From NCBI GenBank assembly GCA_934725425.1, contig CAKVAX010000001.1:248001-312000 (forward strand): a stretch of 64,000 nucleotides of DNA, given 5' to 3'. The notes beneath the pieces were generated by a model. It was not told where the DNA came from. It worked only from the letters and a program-made list of their open reading frames with translations, and made no database searches. Below are positions 1-8,103 of the stretch, in pieces. The DNA is from an uncultured Eubacteriales bacterium (lineage in GTDB: Bacteria > Bacillota > Clostridia > Oscillospirales > Acutalibacteraceae). Position 1 is the stretch's first letter. The number at the start of each line of letters is the position of its first letter. The translations under genes were made by a program, and so were the position numbers.

Positions 1-173
1 AAGCCAAAAGAATTAAGATGATAAAAACAGCGATGATATTTTTATCAGAAAATAACATTGCCCTTCAGCCTAGATTTGATGTTGTGGAAATCACTACTTT
101 TAAAAATAAAGAATCACAAATAATTCATTTTGAAAATGCTTTTGATATAGGAGAATGCGATGAAGTATTTTGA
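1..173 (+). CDS. yraN: YraN/UPF0102-like nuclease-fold protein, 3' end
   Basis: Partial gene entering from the left edge. The open frame begins at base 3 and ends at TGA 171-173, so only about 56 C-terminal residues are present. They contain the pattern of the YraN (UPF0102) family: a lysine-rich helix followed by PRFDVVEI and a closing HFENAF. The family has a Holliday-junction-resolvase-like nuclease fold and its function is unsettled. The stop lies inside the next gene, whose ATG is at 160, so translation of the two is probably coupled. The catalytic part lies outside the window and cannot be judged. Confidence 0.7.
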   Translation, partial: AKRIKMIKTAMIFLSENNIALQPRFDVVEITTFKNKESQIIHFENAFDIGECDEVF

Positions 174-1053
174 TTTACACTGTGATACAATTTATGAACT
201 GGTAACCAAAAATAAAAACATTAATAAAAATGATTTACATATATCTTTGGAAAAATGCAGCAATCTAGAGAAGTACTTCCAATGCTTTGCGGTATGGATT
301 CCGGATAATTTAAGAGGGAAAGAAGCTTTAACTTTTTTTGATTTGTGCAGAAAAAAATTTTTGGATATACTTGATAATCATTTCCAGAAAAATTTCACTC
401 CCATACTTACGGTAGAGGGAGGCGCTGTACTTGGAGGAAACCTTGATAATATAAGATACCTTAAAGAAACCGGCGTTAAAATTTTGACACTTACTTGGAA
501 CGGCACATGCGAAATAGGTGATGGCTCAGGCGTGAAAAATGCAACGGGCCTAAGCGATTTTGGCAAAAAAGCTGTCAAAGAGTTAGAAAATCAAAATATA
601 GTTATTGATGTTTCTCATGCAAGCAAGAGCCTTTTTTATGACGTGGCTGAAATTTCGCAAAAGCCCTTTATCGCTACTCATTCCAATTCCTACAAAATTT
701 GTCCCCACCGCAGAAATTTAGATGATGACCAGTTTAATGTCATAAAACAAGCGAGAGGAATTGTAGGAATAACTTTCTGCAAAGATTTTTTAAAAGAAAA
801 TTCGGATTATGTAACTTTTGATGATATCAGAAAGCATGTGGATCATTTTTTAGACTTAGGCGGAGAAGATACAATAGCATTCGGCAGTGATTTTGACGGT
901 GCTGTAGTGCCTGAATGTATTGATTCTATCGGAAAAATTAATAATTTGTATGAATACATGTGTATTAAAAATTACAAAGAAAATATTTTGAAAAAATTAT
1001 TTTTTGAGAACGCTTATAATTTTTTGATAAAAAATAATGAAAGTAGGGATTAA
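160..1053 (+). CDS. Membrane dipeptidase family (peptidase M19)
   Basis: Zinc-dependent dipeptidase of the renal dipeptidase/M19 family, 297 aa, slightly short for the family. The metal-site residues can be followed: H7-x-D9 near the N-terminus, E86 in TVEGG, H153 in DVSHAS, H174 in ATHSNS, and D244 in FGSDFDG. No signal peptide is visible, so a cytosolic dipeptidase is likely, hydrolysing L,L- or L,D-dipeptides. The start overlaps the preceding yraN-like gene, and the stop abuts the GTG of the next gene, giving a tight three-gene run. The substrate cannot be read from sequence. Confidence 0.88.
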   Translation: MKYFDLHCDTIYELVTKNKNINKNDLHISLEKCSNLEKYFQCFAVWIPDNLRGKEALTFFDLCRKKFLDILDNHFQKNFTPILTVEGGAVLGGNLDNIRYLKETGVKILTLTWNGTCEIGDGSGVKNATGLSDFGKKAVKELENQNIVIDVSHASKSLFYDVAEISQKPFIATHSNSYKICPHRRNLDDDQFNVIKQARGIVGITFCKDFLKENSDYVTFDDIRKHVDHFLDLGGEDTIAFGSDFDGAVVPECIDSIGKINNLYEYMCIKNYKENILKKLFFENAYNFLIKNNESRD

Positions 1054-1743
1054 GTGTCAATTTATGCTATTTCCGATCTTCATTTATCTTTAGGGGTAGA
1101 TAAACCGATGGATATTTTTGAAGGATGGGATAATTATGTAGAAAGACTAAAAAATAATTGGACTGAAAAAATTTCTGCAAATGATACCGTGGTTATTGCA
1201 GGTGATTTATCATGGGGAATGAATTTTGAAGAAAGCTATGAAGATTTTAAATTTATAGACAGTTTGCCGGGAAATAAATTACTCATCAAAGGAAATCATG
1301 ACTATTGGTGGTCAACAAAAAATAAAATTGAAAATTTTTTTAAGAGCAATAATTTCACTTCTCTGTCGCTTATATATAATTCTACTGTACGTGTAGGGGA
1401 ACATTGTATATGCGGCACAAGAGGGTGGATGTGCAATTCGTACGACAGAAATAATAAGAAAATTTATCTTAGAGAAATAGGAAGATTAAAGGCTTCTTTG
1501 GATGCTGCAAAAAAGCTTGGCGGCGAACCAATAGTATTTCTTCATTACCCTCCCGTGTACAATTTTGAAGAATCTAAAGAAATTATTAATATTTTGATTG
1601 AAAGAAAAGTAAAAAAATGTTATTATGGACATATTCATGGTAGCGGAGCTAACAAAAAGGTAAAATCAGGAAATTATAAGGGAATAGATTTTAATCTGAT
1701 TTCTTGTGATTACTTAAAATTTTGCCCCAAATTTGTGGTATGA
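1054..1743 (+). CDS. Calcineurin-like metallophosphoesterase
   Basis: 229-aa metallophosphoesterase with the dimetal motifs in order: D8-x-H10 (SDLHL), GDLSWG at about 50-55, GNHD at 80-83, HYPP near 164 and GHIHG near the C-terminus. It starts with GTG immediately after the stop of the dipeptidase gene, so it is probably translated from the same mRNA. No signal peptide or membrane segment is present, so it is cytosolic. The family includes phosphodiesterases and nucleotidases; which one this is cannot be told from sequence. Confidence 0.88.
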   Translation: MSIYAISDLHLSLGVDKPMDIFEGWDNYVERLKNNWTEKISANDTVVIAGDLSWGMNFEESYEDFKFIDSLPGNKLLIKGNHDYWWSTKNKIENFFKSNNFTSLSLIYNSTVRVGEHCICGTRGWMCNSYDRNNKKIYLREIGRLKASLDAAKKLGGEPIVFLHYPPVYNFEESKEIINILIERKVKKCYYGHIHGSGANKKVKSGNYKGIDFNLISCDYLKFCPKFVV

Positions 1744-1806
1744 GCCGAACTTATGAATATGGGATACATATTAATTTGTTTTATAATTGAAAGGATTGAT
1801 TTTTAA

Positions 1807-3093
1807 ATGGAATTAAAGTCGTCAAATAAAGTGGATGTCAACCGTTGGGAATTAGAAATTTTTATTTCTCCCGAAGAATTTAACAAGGAAGTAGATAAAA
1901 TTTTTGACCGCAAAAAGAAAAATATTTCTGTACCCGGATTCAGAAAAGGTAAGGCTCCAAGAAAGTTCATTGAAAAATTTTATGGAGAAGGAATATTCTA
2001 CGAAGACGCAATAAACGCTTTATATCCCGATGCTATCGATAATGCTGCCAAAAAAGCAGGATTAGAACTCGTTGATGACCACATAGACTTTGAACTGGTA
2101 AAAATTAGCAAGGAAGATGGTTTGACATTTAAAGTGAAAGTAACAGTTATGCCTGAAGTTTCGGTAGAAAATTATAAAGGAATCAAAGTTTCGAAAAAAC
2201 CCAGAATTTGCGTAACAGAAAAAGACATAGATGAAAAAGTAAAAGCTATCTGTGAAAAAAATTCACGTTTAGTATCTTGCGAAGACGGAAAAGCAAAATT
2301 AAAAGATATAGTTAATATAGACTTTAAGGGATTTGCAGACGGCAAAGCTTTTGAAGGCGGGGAAGCCGAAGGAATAGATTTAGAACTTGGTTCCAATCAA
2401 TTCATTCCGGGTTTTGAAGAACAAATCGTAGGTCATACAGTAAACGACGAATTTGATGTAAATGTAAAATTCCCAAAAGATTACCATGCAGCTTCTCTTG
2501 CAGATAAGGACGCTGTTTTCAAAGTTAAAGTTAACAAAATTCAACGCAAAGAGCTTCCTGAATTTGATGATGAATTCGTGAAAGATGTAAGCGAATTTGA
2601 AAATGTAAAAGATTACAGAAGCAATTTGAAAAAAGAAATTTCTGAATCTAAAAAAGTTGAAGCAGAAAATAAAATTGAAAACGAAACCATAGATAAGTTC
2701 ATTGAACTTGTAAAAGCAGATATTCCGGACGCTTTAATAAAAGGAAAAATCAGAGAACTCGTAAGAGATTTCGAATACAAATTAAAAGCTCAAGGACTTG
2801 ATTTGAAAAATTATTTAAAATATACCGGAACTAATCAAGAATACTTAGAAAATACTTTCCGCCCACAAGCTATAAATCACGTAAAACTTAGTTTAGGACT
2901 TAAAAAAGTAGCTGAACTTGAGAATATCGAAGTGTCCTCAGAAGACATTGAAGATGAATACAAAAAGATAGCAGAAGGCTACAAAATGAAACCTGAGCAA
3001 GTTAAGAAATTTATCGCCGAAGACGACATTAAGAAAGATATTTCTAATTCTAAAGCACTGAAAATAATAAAAGAAAACAGAGTGGAAGAATAA
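1807..3093 (+). CDS. tig: Trigger factor (ribosome-associated chaperone/PPIase)
   Basis: 428 aa, normal trigger factor length. The N-terminal ribosome-binding domain carries a variant of the signature loop (VPGFRKGKAPRKFIE, about residues 38-52). A central FKBP-type PPIase domain runs from roughly 160 to 245 and includes FKGFADGKAFEGGEAEG and the IPGFEEQIVG strand. A long C-terminal helical arm follows. The protein binds the ribosome at the exit tunnel and shields nascent chains. AAGG upstream of ATG 1807 supports the start. It is followed by clpP, clpX, lon and engB, the order also seen in Bacillus. Confidence 0.97.
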   Translation: MELKSSNKVDVNRWELEIFISPEEFNKEVDKIFDRKKKNISVPGFRKGKAPRKFIEKFYGEGIFYEDAINALYPDAIDNAAKKAGLELVDDHIDFELVKISKEDGLTFKVKVTVMPEVSVENYKGIKVSKKPRICVTEKDIDEKVKAICEKNSRLVSCEDGKAKLKDIVNIDFKGFADGKAFEGGEAEGIDLELGSNQFIPGFEEQIVGHTVNDEFDVNVKFPKDYHAASLADKDAVFKVKVNKIQRKELPEFDDEFVKDVSEFENVKDYRSNLKKEISESKKVEAENKIENETIDKFIELVKADIPDALIKGKIRELVRDFEYKLKAQGLDLKNYLKYTGTNQEYLENTFRPQAINHVKLSLGLKKVAELENIEVSSEDIEDEYKKIAEGYKMKPEQVKKFIAEDDIKKDISNSKALKIIKENRVEE

Positions 3094-3167
3094 GTTTGTT
3101 GAATAAAAACATATTTATTGCAAATTACTAATTACGGAAAATTCTATATTACGAGGAGATATTGCAA

Positions 3168-3749
3168 ATGAGTTTAGTACCTTATGTAGTTGAGCAAACC
3201 GGTCGCGGCGAACGCTCATATGATATTTTTTCTAGACTTTTAAATGACAGAATTGTTATGCTTAATGAAGAAGTTAATTCAGCGAGTGCAGGTTTGGTAG
3301 TAGCTCAACTTTTATACTTGGAGGGTCAGGACGCTTCCAAAGACATAAGTCTTTATATAAATAGCCCCGGTGGATCGGTTACTGACGGAATGGCTATTTA
3401 TGACACCATGCAATATATAAAATGTGATGTTTCTACAATATGTATAGGGCTTGCAGCAAGCATGGGAGCATTTTTGCTCGCATCCGGTACAAAGGGAAAA
3501 AGATTTGCTCTCCCGAATAGTGATATTATGATTCATCAACCAAGTGGTGGCGCAAAAGGTCAAGCAACTGACATTAATATTCACGCTCAACATATTTTAA
3601 AAACAAAAGAAAAACTTAACAGGATATTATCCGAAAAAACAGGGCAACCTTTTGAAGTTATTGCTTCTGACACCGAAAGAGACAACTTTATGAGTGCTCA
3701 AGAAGCTCAAAGCTATGGAATAATTGATAAAGTCATGACGCATAGATAA
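3168..3749 (+). CDS. clpP: ATP-dependent Clp protease proteolytic subunit
   Basis: Serine protease subunit that forms the barrel-shaped Clp core. The catalytic triad is visible: S98 in GLAASMGA, H123 in MIHQP, and an Asp near 172 in ERDNF. I start at ATG 3168 rather than TTG 3162, because AGGAG at 3154-3158 is 9 nt from the ATG but only 3 nt from the TTG, and MSLVPYVVEQ is the usual ClpP beginning. The 193-aa length is normal. It is directly followed by its unfoldase partner clpX. No propeptide beyond the usual few residues is apparent. Confidence 0.97.
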   Translation: MSLVPYVVEQTGRGERSYDIFSRLLNDRIVMLNEEVNSASAGLVVAQLLYLEGQDASKDISLYINSPGGSVTDGMAIYDTMQYIKCDVSTICIGLAASMGAFLLASGTKGKRFALPNSDIMIHQPSGGAKGQATDINIHAQHILKTKEKLNRILSEKTGQPFEVIASDTERDNFMSAQEAQSYGIIDKVMTHR

Positions 3750-3785
3750 TTAAAATTGACAGTTAAGGAGAAACGGTGATATATC

Positions 3786-5129
3786 ATGAGTATAAATAGA
3801 GGAAGCAGAGATAGAGAGTTATGCTGTTCGTTTTGTGGTAAACCGCAGGATGAGGCTAAAAAATTAGTAGCCGGCCCCGGCGTATGTATTTGCGACGAGT
3901 GTGTCGAGCTTTGCGTTTCTATCTTAGATGAAGAAATCGGAAAAATTTCTTTGGATAATAATTCTCTTGATAATAAATCTAAGAAATCTGATGATAGAGT
4001 GCTTCCTAAGCCTCATGAAATAAAAAAATACTTAGATGAATATGTAATCGGTCAAGATAAGGCAAAGCTTGCCTTATCCGTGGCTGTTTACAATCATTAT
4101 AAGAGAATATTTTTTGGAGAAAGTGGCAGTGATGTAGAACTAAAAAAAAGCAACATTTTACTTTTAGGTCCTACAGGAGTTGGCAAAACATTGCTTGCAC
4201 AGACTTTGGCAAAAATTTTGGATGTGCCGTTTGCGATTGCTGACGCTACCACTTTAACTGAAGCCGGTTATGTTGGTGAAGATGTAGAAAATATACTTTT
4301 AAGGTTAATTCAAGCAGCGGATTTTGATGTAGAAAAAGCAGAACGTGGAATAATTTACGTAGACGAAATAGATAAAATTGCAAGAAAATCCGAAAACGCT
4401 TCTATAACTCGTGATGTAAGCGGAGAAGGTGTTCAACAAGCGCTCCTAAAAATCATTGAAGGTACAGTTTCAAATGTTCCTCCCAAAGGCGGAAGAAAAC
4501 ATCCTCAGCAGGAATTTATACAAATCGATACTTCCAATATACTGTTTATTTGCGGAGGTGCGTTCGAAGGTATTGAAAAAATAATTGAAAAAAGAATCAG
4601 CACATCTTCTTTGGGATTTGGTTCTACTGTATTAACCAGAAAAGAAATAGATGCAAAAAATTGGATGGAAAATGTAATTCCTCAAGATTTTGTAAAATAC
4701 GGTCTTATACCGGAACTCGTCGGAAGATTGCCTGTTATAGCGACTTTGAAAGGCTTGGATGAAGACGCTCTTGTTGAAATTTTGACGAAACCTAAAAATT
4801 CTCTTATTAAACAATACAAAAAATTGTTTGAACTGGATAAGGTAGAACTCGAATTCAAAGATTCTGCTCTGAGAGCTGTTGCAAAAAAAGCTATCGAAAG
4901 AAAAATTGGCGCTCGTGGTCTAAGATCTATAATTGAAGAAACTTTGCAACAGGTTATGTTTGATGTCCCGTCGGATCACACAATAGAAAAAGTAATTATA
5001 GATGAGGATGTTATCAACGGAAAACGTGAGCCTGAATTTTTATACAACGAAAATAGAGAGCCGGTATTTATATCTATAAATTCAGATAAGTTATTTAAGA
5101 AAAAATCGAAAAATTCAGATGCTTCATAA
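3786..5129 (+). CDS. clpX: ATP-dependent Clp protease ATP-binding subunit ClpX
   Basis: 447-aa AAA+ unfoldase that delivers substrates to ClpP. The N-terminal zinc-binding domain has the four cysteines (C14, C17, C36, C39; CSFC and CDEC). The AAA+ module contains Walker A GPTGVGKT, Walker B IIYVDEIDK, a pore-loop GYVGE motif and sensor regions. The C-terminal domain ends in a lysine/serine-rich tail. SD AAGGAG precedes ATG 3786. It lies between clpP and lon in the same direction with short gaps, consistent with co-transcription of a protein quality-control operon. Confidence 0.97.
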   Translation: MSINRGSRDRELCCSFCGKPQDEAKKLVAGPGVCICDECVELCVSILDEEIGKISLDNNSLDNKSKKSDDRVLPKPHEIKKYLDEYVIGQDKAKLALSVAVYNHYKRIFFGESGSDVELKKSNILLLGPTGVGKTLLAQTLAKILDVPFAIADATTLTEAGYVGEDVENILLRLIQAADFDVEKAERGIIYVDEIDKIARKSENASITRDVSGEGVQQALLKIIEGTVSNVPPKGGRKHPQQEFIQIDTSNILFICGGAFEGIEKIIEKRISTSSLGFGSTVLTRKEIDAKNWMENVIPQDFVKYGLIPELVGRLPVIATLKGLDEDALVEILTKPKNSLIKQYKKLFELDKVELEFKDSALRAVAKKAIERKIGARGLRSIIEETLQQVMFDVPSDHTIEKVIIDEDVINGKREPEFLYNENREPVFISINSDKLFKKKSKNSDAS

Positions 5130-5136
5130 AAGAAAC

Positions 5137-5153
5137 GGAGTTGAATTAAAATA
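5137..5153 (+). promoter_or_regulatory. lon ribosome-binding site with apparent AUA start codon
   Basis: GGAG at 5137-5140 is followed by 10 nt and then ATA at 5151. In the lon frame the last upstream stop is TGA 5142-5144, and no ATG, GTG or TTG occurs until ATG 5211, which lies inside the conserved Lon N-terminal motif. ATA 5151 (or, less well spaced, ATT 5145) is therefore the only position from which the full conserved N-terminus can be translated. A sequencing error changing ATG to ATA would give the same picture. Confidence 0.6.
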
Positions 5154-7475
5154 GATACGATAAATTTAGTTGGACGAGAAATCCCTGTTCTACCACTGCG
5201 GGGATTTGTTATGTTCCCGGGAATAACTGTAAATTTGGATATTGGAAGAAAAAAATCGATATTAGCTGTGGAAGAAGCCATGAATTCTAATCAGCTAATA
5301 TTCTTAGCTAACCAAAAAAATATTAAAGATGATGCTCCGGAAGCGGACAAAATTCATGATTTTGGTGTTTTAGCTAAAATCAAGCAGATTTTAAAACGTA
5401 CCGATGAAACTATGCGAGTTCTTGTAGAGGGAATTTGCAGAGCTCAAGCAGAAAGCTTTGATAATTCGAAAGAATTCATTTCTGCAAAAATTGAAAAAAA
5501 AGAAAGCCTTTTTCTAAATGATACCGATGAAATAAAAGCTTTGGTTAGAGAAGCTAAAGTTCTTTTTGCCGAAAATATAGATTTATCTCCACAAGTTCCT
5601 ATAGAGTTACTTATAGATGCCGATAACAACAGCGATTTAATTGAAATTGTAGACGGCATGATTTTTAACAGCTCAATTTGTCCAAACGATAAACAGACTT
5701 TATTATCTGAGCTTGATTTTGAAAAAAGAATCGTTAATTTTATAAAATTATTGTCCCAGGAAAATAACATTCTATTTTATCAGAAAGAACTTGCCTTAAA
5801 AGTAAAAAATAAACTCGAAAAATCTCAGAGGGATTATTTACTCAGGGAACAAATTAAAATTCTTTCTGATGAATTAGGAGATTTTGGTGACCCTGTAACA
5901 GAATCCGAAAAATACTTAAAAAAAATAAAAAAGCTTAAGCTACCTAAAGATACATATGAAAAGCTTAAACAAGAATGCGATAATTTATACAAAACTCCAA
6001 GTGGTTCTCCCGAAGCCAATATTATTAGAAATTACCTGGATTTGTGTGTTTCTTTGCCGTGGAATAAATCTTCTGAGGATATTCTTGATATAGACAGAGC
6101 TGCAAAAATTCTTAATGAAGAACATTTTGGACTTAAAACTGTAAAAGAAAGAATACTCGAATTTTTATCGGTAAGAAAATTAGTTCCGAATATAAAAGGG
6201 CAGATTATATGCTTAGTAGGTCCTCCGGGTGTAGGAAAAACTTCGATAGCACGTTCATTGGCAAAGGCTATTGGCAAAAAATATGTTAGAATGTCTTTGG
6301 GCGGTTTAGGAGATGAATCCGAAATAAGAGGTCATAGAAAAACATACGTCGGAGCTATTCCCGGAAGAATAATTTCTTCAATAAAACAGTGCGGAACCAA
6401 CAATCCGCTTATGCTCTTGGATGAGATAGACAAGTTATCCAAGGATTATCATGGCGACCCTTCGTCTGCACTGCTTGAAGTTCTTGATCCTGAGCAAAAC
6501 AGTGAATTTTATGATAGATACTTAGAAGTACCTTTTGATTTAAGTAAAGTACTGTTTGTCGCAACTGCAAACGACAAAACCAAAATTCCTGCTCCTTTAT
6601 ATGATCGCATGGAAGTGATAGAATTATGCAGCTATACACAGGAAGAAAAATTCCATATAGCAAAAAATCACTTGATTCCCAAGCAACTAAGGCGCCACGG
6701 GCTTAATGATGTAAATTTTGTTATGAGCGACAAAGCGATAGATTTTATAATAAAATTTTACACAAGAGAAGCCGGGGTAAGAGAATTAGAGCGAAAAATA
6801 TCTGAAATCATGCGTAAAACAGCTAAAAAAGTAGTGTCAGATTCTAAAATTGATTCTATAAAAATAAATGTAAAAGACGTGAAGAAAATTTTAGGATGTG
6901 AAAAATATAAAAAAGAATACATGGCAAATGGAGAAGTAGGTATTGTAAACGGCTTAGCTTGGACCGCAGTCGGAGGAACAGTATTACCTGTAGAAGCCAT
7001 TTTGATGAAAGGAAAAGGAAAAATTCAGATAACTGGCATGCTTGGCGATGTTATGAAAGAGTCTGTAAATATAGCAATTAGTTATATTAGAGGGAATGCC
7101 AAAAAATTGGGAATAGATGAAGATTTCTATAAGCAATTTGATATACATATACACGCTCCCGAAGGTGCAATTCCAAAAGACGGACCTTCTGCCGGAATTA
7201 CTATTGCCACAGCTTTGGTATCTGCTTTAACAGGCCATAAAGTCAGGGACGACATCGCTATGACCGGAGAAATCACGCTAAAAGGCGCTGTATTGCCTAT
7301 AGGCGGATTAAAAGAAAAAACGATGGCTGCTTACAAAAACGGTTTAAAAACAGTAATAATTCCAAAAGAAAACGAAAGTGACCTTGAAGAAGTCGAAGAT
7401 GTGGTTAAAAAATCTATTAAATTTGTCAAGGTATCCAATGTAAGTGAAGTTTTGGACATTGCTGTCGTTAAATGA
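5151..7475 (+). CDS. lon: ATP-dependent protease Lon (apparent AUA start)
   Basis: Cytosolic AAA+ serine protease that removes damaged and regulatory proteins. From ATA 5151 the product is 774 aa. It has the N-terminal substrate-binding domain (PVLPLRGFVMFPG at about 12-24), a coiled-coil linker, Walker A GPPGVGKT and Walker B LMLLDEIDK, then the protease domain with catalytic Ser in DGPSAG and Lys in GAVLPIGGLKEK. Starting at ATG 5211 would cut through the LPLRG strand and leave no nearby SD, so I use the AUA. It lies 21 bp after clpX and 25 bp before engB, in one operon-like run. Confidence 0.9.
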   Translation: MDTINLVGREIPVLPLRGFVMFPGITVNLDIGRKKSILAVEEAMNSNQLIFLANQKNIKDDAPEADKIHDFGVLAKIKQILKRTDETMRVLVEGICRAQAESFDNSKEFISAKIEKKESLFLNDTDEIKALVREAKVLFAENIDLSPQVPIELLIDADNNSDLIEIVDGMIFNSSICPNDKQTLLSELDFEKRIVNFIKLLSQENNILFYQKELALKVKNKLEKSQRDYLLREQIKILSDELGDFGDPVTESEKYLKKIKKLKLPKDTYEKLKQECDNLYKTPSGSPEANIIRNYLDLCVSLPWNKSSEDILDIDRAAKILNEEHFGLKTVKERILEFLSVRKLVPNIKGQIICLVGPPGVGKTSIARSLAKAIGKKYVRMSLGGLGDESEIRGHRKTYVGAIPGRIISSIKQCGTNNPLMLLDEIDKLSKDYHGDPSSALLEVLDPEQNSEFYDRYLEVPFDLSKVLFVATANDKTKIPAPLYDRMEVIELCSYTQEEKFHIAKNHLIPKQLRRHGLNDVNFVMSDKAIDFIIKFYTREAGVRELERKISEIMRKTAKKVVSDSKIDSIKINVKDVKKILGCEKYKKEYMANGEVGIVNGLAWTAVGGTVLPVEAILMKGKGKIQITGMLGDVMKESVNIAISYIRGNAKKLGIDEDFYKQFDIHIHAPEGAIPKDGPSAGITIATALVSALTGHKVRDDIAMTGEITLKGAVLPIGGLKEKTMAAYKNGLKTVIIPKENESDLEEVEDVVKKSIKFVKVSNVSEVLDIAVVK

Positions 7476-7500
7476 TTAAATTAATGTACATGAGGTTAAA

Positions 7501-8088
7501 ATGGTAAATTTCAATGAAGCAAATTTTGAAAAATCGATAGGTAATTTAGGACAATTAGTAAAAGAAAATATTCCCGAAATTGTATTTTCGGGAAAATCTA
7601 ATGTAGGAAAATCTTCGCTGATAAACAAGATATTAAACAGAAAATCTTTGGCAAGAACTAGCTCTAAGCCCGGAAAAACTATTAACATAAATTTTTACAA
7701 ATTAAAAAATATTAGATTTGTGGATCTGCCCGGATATGGATACGCTCAGGTATCTTTTAAAGAAAAAAAGCGCTGGTCAGAATTGGTAGAAGGATATTTT
7801 AAAAAAGAACGTAATATCAAGCTGATAATACAAATAATAGATGTACGACATCCGGCATCAACGCTCGATATGCAAATGATAAAATTTTTATATTCTCAAA
7901 ATTTTCCATTTATAATAGTCGCTTCCAAATGCGATAAATTAAATAAAACCAATCGTGAAATGAGAGAAAAAATGATGGAAAACGAGCTAAGTTTGTACCA
8001 GGATGTTCCTAAAATTATTTTTTCGTCTCAAACGGGTGAGGGTATAGAAAAAATAAAGAGTACAATATCTGATTATTGTGAAAATTAA
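7501..8088 (+). CDS. engB: Ribosome biogenesis GTP-binding protein EngB/YsxC
   Basis: 195-aa TRAFAC-class GTPase needed for 50S subunit assembly. G motifs in order: G1 SGKSNVGKSS near residue 29, G2 threonines in KPGKTININ, G3 DLPGYGYA, G4 SKCDK near 140, and G5-like SSQTGEG near 178. Length is normal. It follows lon at a short distance, and valS begins 15 bp after its stop, so the clpX-lon-engB-valS run is probably one transcript. The lon-engB order is conserved in Firmicutes. Confidence 0.95.
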   Translation: MVNFNEANFEKSIGNLGQLVKENIPEIVFSGKSNVGKSSLINKILNRKSLARTSSKPGKTININFYKLKNIRFVDLPGYGYAQVSFKEKKRWSELVEGYFKKERNIKLIIQIIDVRHPASTLDMQMIKFLYSQNFPFIIVASKCDKLNKTNREMREKMMENELSLYQDVPKIIFSSQTGEGIEKIKSTISDYCEN

Positions 8089-8103
8089 TTAAGGAGAATA
8101 GCC

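Noticed and set aside
5211..5213. ATG 5211 as the lon start
   Set aside because: It falls inside the conserved LPLRGFVMFPG motif and has no SD; the frame upstream encodes the rest of the usual Lon N-terminus.
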